Shown here piece by piece: positions 61,755 through 64,000 of a DNA stretch of 64,000 bases (the first letter of the stretch is position 1; each line of letters begins with the position of its first letter). Under the pieces are notes generated by a model. It did not search any database, was not told the origin of the DNA, and saw nothing but the letters and a program-made list of their open reading frames with translations. The translations under genes were made by a program, and so were the position numbers. Source of the DNA: Ponticoccus alexandrii (GTDB lineage Bacteria; Pseudomonadota; Alphaproteobacteria; Rhodobacterales; Rhodobacteraceae); the NCBI RefSeq assembly GCF_016806125.1, contig NZ_CP047166.1, positions 1,736,001 to 1,800,000 of the forward strand, in the 5' to 3' direction.

Positions 61755-62524
61755 TGCCCAGCCCGTTCCCCAGCGTCGAAATAGGCGATTGCCTGCTGAT
61801 CAATGGCGACATGCGTGAAGTTCTGCCCGTGCTGACCTCGCGGGCCAAGCTGTGCCTGTCCGATCCGCCCTATCCGCTGACGGCGGGCGGCAATTCGACC
61901 GGCGAAATGGTCGGCTGCTTCGCGCATGGGGTCTATGACAACTCGGGTGCGTTGTTCGACCTGGTCGAATGGTCGGCAATGGCGCCGCTGATCTTCGACG
62001 CGCTGGCGCCTGATGCGGACGCGGTCATCATGACATCGGATCGCGAGGAAGGCCGGGCGCGAGCCGCATTCGAGCAATCGGGCTTTGCGTTTCACCGGCT
62101 GCTGATTTGGGACAAGGTCACGGCAACCCCAAACCGCTGGTACATGCCGAATTGTGAGCTGGCGCTGTACCTCTACAAGGGCCGCGCCCGGCGCATCACG
62201 GATTGCGCCTCAAAGGCTCTGATCCGGTGCCCGCAACGGGACGTTTCGCACCTGTACTTGCCCCGTGACCTGGCGCCCGAGGAACGGCGACCCCATGCCA
62301 CGGAAAAGCCGGTCGCGCTGATGCGTTACTGGCTGGAGAACTCGACCGATGCCGGGGATCTCGTGTTGGACCCCTTCATGGGGGCCGGGTCGACGGTGAT
62401 TGCCGCAGCGCAGGCCGGGCGCCCTGCCATCGGGATCGAGAAAGACCCGAAGTGGTTCCGGGTTGCTTGCGCGCGTGTCGCGGAAGCGGTCGATGGCGTC
62501 GCGCAAGCGGAGCTTGCCCTATGA
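61754..62524 (+). CDS. DNA methyltransferase, N4/N6 (beta class order)
   Basis: The 256-residue enzyme has the catalytic motif IV SDPPYPL near the N-terminus and the SAM-binding motif I DPFMGAGSTVIAA near the C-terminus, with HATEKPVALM before it, the order of beta-class adenine or N4-cytosine methyltransferases. No restriction partner is adjacent, so it is a solitary phage enzyme. ATG 61754 is preferred; GTG 61751 is also possible. AAAGGA (61741-61746) precedes. Confidence 0.88.
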   Translation: MPSPFPSVEIGDCLLINGDMREVLPVLTSRAKLCLSDPPYPLTAGGNSTGEMVGCFAHGVYDNSGALFDLVEWSAMAPLIFDALAPDADAVIMTSDREEGRARAAFEQSGFAFHRLLIWDKVTATPNRWYMPNCELALYLYKGRARRITDCASKALIRCPQRDVSHLYLPRDLAPEERRPHATEKPVALMRYWLENSTDAGDLVLDPFMGAGSTVIAAAQAGRPAIGIEKDPKWFRVACARVAEAVDGVAQAELAL

Positions 62525-63123
62525 CCGCCCGTCACCTGTCCTCTGTCCCGTCCGAACCGCTGCCCGACTATCCGATCAGCGCGGCGGAGAACCTTGATTC
62601 CCACTACTTCCTGCAATGGAACCTGAAACGCTGGCGCGGCAGCGCCTTCAAGAAGACCTGCGACCCGGTGGTGGGCTGGTACGGCTTCAACCTGTTCTGC
62701 ATCGCGCAGGACGGGCGCCCGGTCGGCACCCTGCCGGATGACCCCTCGCAGCTGGCATTCGACCTTCACCTGTCCGTCGACAAGTTCGAGGATCTGTGCC
62801 GCCTGAATCCGTCACCGCTGCATGGCTGGTATCGGGTCCGCTGCGACAACGGCGAAATCAGGCTGGCCCACAAGGTCGTGACGGAATGCGTGCAGGAAGC
62901 GCTGAAAGGCAAGCGGGACAACGCCGCAAAGAATGCGGATGACCGGATGCGCAAGCGACTTCGGACGATTGCAGGGCACGTCTACGCGATCACCGGTTCC
63001 GACCGACTTGCCAAGGATGAAGAAAGGCTGAATGCTGTCCACGACTGGATAGAGACGACATATCCCGGCGGGTCTGCGACCGAAAAGCGGGTGCGTGAGG
63101 CGATCAATGCCCTGTCTCGATAG
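62521..63123 (+). CDS. Phage protein of unknown function (200 residues)
   Basis: Start 62521 overlaps the methyltransferase by 4 bases. Segments: YFLQWNLKRWRGSAFKKTCD, VGWYGFNLFCIAQDG and a basic C-terminal part (KRDNAAKNADDRMRKRLRTI). This resembles phage replication-associated proteins with a DUF1376-like beginning, but the match is weak. Confidence 0.6.
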   Translation: MTARHLSSVPSEPLPDYPISAAENLDSHYFLQWNLKRWRGSAFKKTCDPVVGWYGFNLFCIAQDGRPVGTLPDDPSQLAFDLHLSVDKFEDLCRLNPSPLHGWYRVRCDNGEIRLAHKVVTECVQEALKGKRDNAAKNADDRMRKRLRTIAGHVYAITGSDRLAKDEERLNAVHDWIETTYPGGSATEKRVREAINALSR

Positions 63124-63334
63124 CCTTCCAAAAACTTCCCAAAATCTTCCGCCGGAAGAAATGAAAATTCCTGCGGAGGATTTCCGGAGGGTTTTGGAAG
63201 ATTTCAAAACTTCCGAAATCTTCGCGGCTGAAAGGAAAAGAGAAGAAATGAAAAGAAAAGATATCCCGCCGCGCGCCCGAATTTCGACGGCGCGCCTGTG
63301 GATATCTTCACCGCATCTGCTGGGGAAAGGGTGA
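63107..63334 (+). CDS. Possible small phage protein (75 residues)
   Basis: The frame from ATG 63107 reads SLPKTSQNLPPEEMKIPAED and RRVLEDFKTSEIFAAERKRE, charged and helical. It overlaps the previous gene by 17 bases. Its DNA is unusually purine-rich and repetitive, so it may instead be a cis-acting region. Confidence 0.4.
   Translation: MPCLDSLPKTSQNLPPEEMKIPAEDFRRVLEDFKTSEIFAAERKREEMKRKDIPPRARISTARLWISSPHLLGKG
63131..63264. repeat. AT- and purine-rich tract with direct and inverted repeats
   Basis: AAAACTTCCCAAAATCTTCC (63131-63150) recurs as AAAACTTCCGAAATCTTCG (63206-63224), and GGAAGATTTC (63196-63205) is an inverted copy. The tract continues as polypurine to 63264 and is far lower in GC than its surroundings. 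It could be an origin-like region or enriched coding DNA. Confidence 0.55.
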
Positions 63335-63339
63335 GGGCC

Positions 63340-63918
63340 ATGGAAGGGCAAGAGCTGAAAGACGGGCGGGCACGGGTGCAGGCGCATCTGATCACGCCTC
63401 TGGAACGGCAGGGGATGCAGCGCGGGACGCGCGATACCGTGGCAGAACACGCGGCCTTTCTGGACGCGCTGCGCAACCGGCTGGCCTACATGACCGCGCC
63501 GAACCTGACCGCGCTGGCGGAAATCGTCGCCAACATGGCAGGCGGCAAGCATCGCGACCGCTGGCCTGCCGAGGTCGCGGTGATGAATGCCGCGCGCCGC
63601 CTGCAGGTGCCGCCCGCGTCGGAGTCCCGCATGGTGCGGACCTGGCTGCAGTCGGCGGCGGGTCTGCGGGCGCTGGATGGCGATTACCATGTGGAGGCTT
63701 TCTTCTGGATGAAGCGCGCCGGGCACGTCCCGAATGACTTTGTGGTGACCGAGCTGCGCCGCGAGGCAGAGACGCGCCGGGCAGAGCTGATGCGCCTGCG
63801 CGCGGGGTTCCGCGACGGGCGCGTGACCGCTTCGGAATATCGGGCGGTCGAGGATTACGACGCGGCGCAGGAACGCGTGCGCGGCATCATCGAGGAACGG
63901 GAAGGGCAGGCGGCATGA
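63340..63918 (+). CDS. Phage protein of unknown function (192 residues)
   Basis: ATG 63340 follows GGAAAGGG; a GTG at 63298 would lengthen it. Segments: RDTVAEHAAFLDALRNRLAY, EIVANMAGGKHRDRWPAEVA and a C-terminal coiled coil (RREAETRRAELMRLRAGFRD). No family recognised. Overlaps the next gene by 4 bases. Confidence 0.65.
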   Translation: MEGQELKDGRARVQAHLITPLERQGMQRGTRDTVAEHAAFLDALRNRLAYMTAPNLTALAEIVANMAGGKHRDRWPAEVAVMNAARRLQVPPASESRMVRTWLQSAAGLRALDGDYHVEAFFWMKRAGHVPNDFVVTELRREAETRRAELMRLRAGFRDGRVTASEYRAVEDYDAAQERVRGIIEEREGQAA

Positions 63919-64000
63919 CTGACTTGGCAAAGATTGAAGGGCGCGAGGTCGTGATACGGATTCCCTTCGATGTGATCAGCGCCGCGGCGGAACATTCCTG
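63915..64000 (+). CDS. Phage gene running off the right edge
   Basis: ATG 63915 overlaps the preceding stop and the frame (MTDLAKIEGREVVIRIPFDV) is open to the end of the window. Only 28 residues are visible, so no function can be given. Confidence 0.6.
   Translation, partial: MTDLAKIEGREVVIRIPFDVISAAAEHS

Overview
The window is GC-rich chromosomal DNA of a Rhodobacteraceae (Roseobacter-group) alphaproteobacterium. Support comes from the trgA-trgB-cysK block, a PA0069-type radical SAM gene, the trpG-trpD-trpC-moaC-moeA-lexA cluster, a GTTC-N7-GTTC LexA box of the alphaproteobacterial type, zwf-pgl-pgi, a ComEC without its hydrolase domain, and a DUF1638/corrinoid-protein pair. The genus cannot be resolved from the sequence alone.

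Bases 1-14,600 hold a cyclopropane-fatty-acid-synthase-like gene running into trgA, trgB (tellurite resistance) and cysK, then a large MscS-type channel, an Ala-tRNA editing protein, a leftward DUF533/EamA/Fur operon, a second EamA exporter, selO, an acetyltransferase, a nucleoside hydrolase and a radical SAM enzyme. Bases 14,700-21,300 hold the Entner-Doudoroff entry operon zwf-pgl-pgi behind a LacI-type palindrome, a repeat-rich PRC-barrel protein, a DUF985 cupin and a muramidase/holin pair. Bases 21,400-34,900 hold a frameshifted hydrolase, a MerR regulator divergent from an MFS exporter with a SoxR-box-like operator between them, ccmF-ccmH, an enoyl-CoA hydratase homologue, a heavily mutated acidic secreted-type pseudogene, gltA, gltX and comEC. 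Bases 35,000-51,600 hold lexA, moeA, moaC, trpC, ung, trpD, trpG, a polysaccharide-deacetylase-like protein, a DUF1638/small membrane protein/corrinoid protein group, a LexA-box-controlled radical SAM gene, an ene-reductase, lon, an HU-like protein and a tRNA-Val(CAC).

From the 3' end of tRNA-Val(UAC) near 52,000 to the right edge lies the left part of a temperate prophage. It has an integrase and excisionase next to the tRNA, a leftward block of small early genes that includes a probable Acb2/Tad1-type anti-CBASS protein, a repressor/Cro-like switch with GAGCA-N4-TGCTC operators, and a rightward block with a DnaA-domain-IV-like protein and a DNA methyltransferase. Structural genes would lie beyond the window.

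Points most worth a second look: a LexA box placed between the -35 and -10 of an apparently leaderless radical SAM gene; the Acb2-like protein; a repressor plus membrane/coiled-coil gene bracketed by repressor operators; tandem two-hairpin modules immediately after stop codons at three loci; and the pseudogene with three TAR stops at likely glutamate positions.
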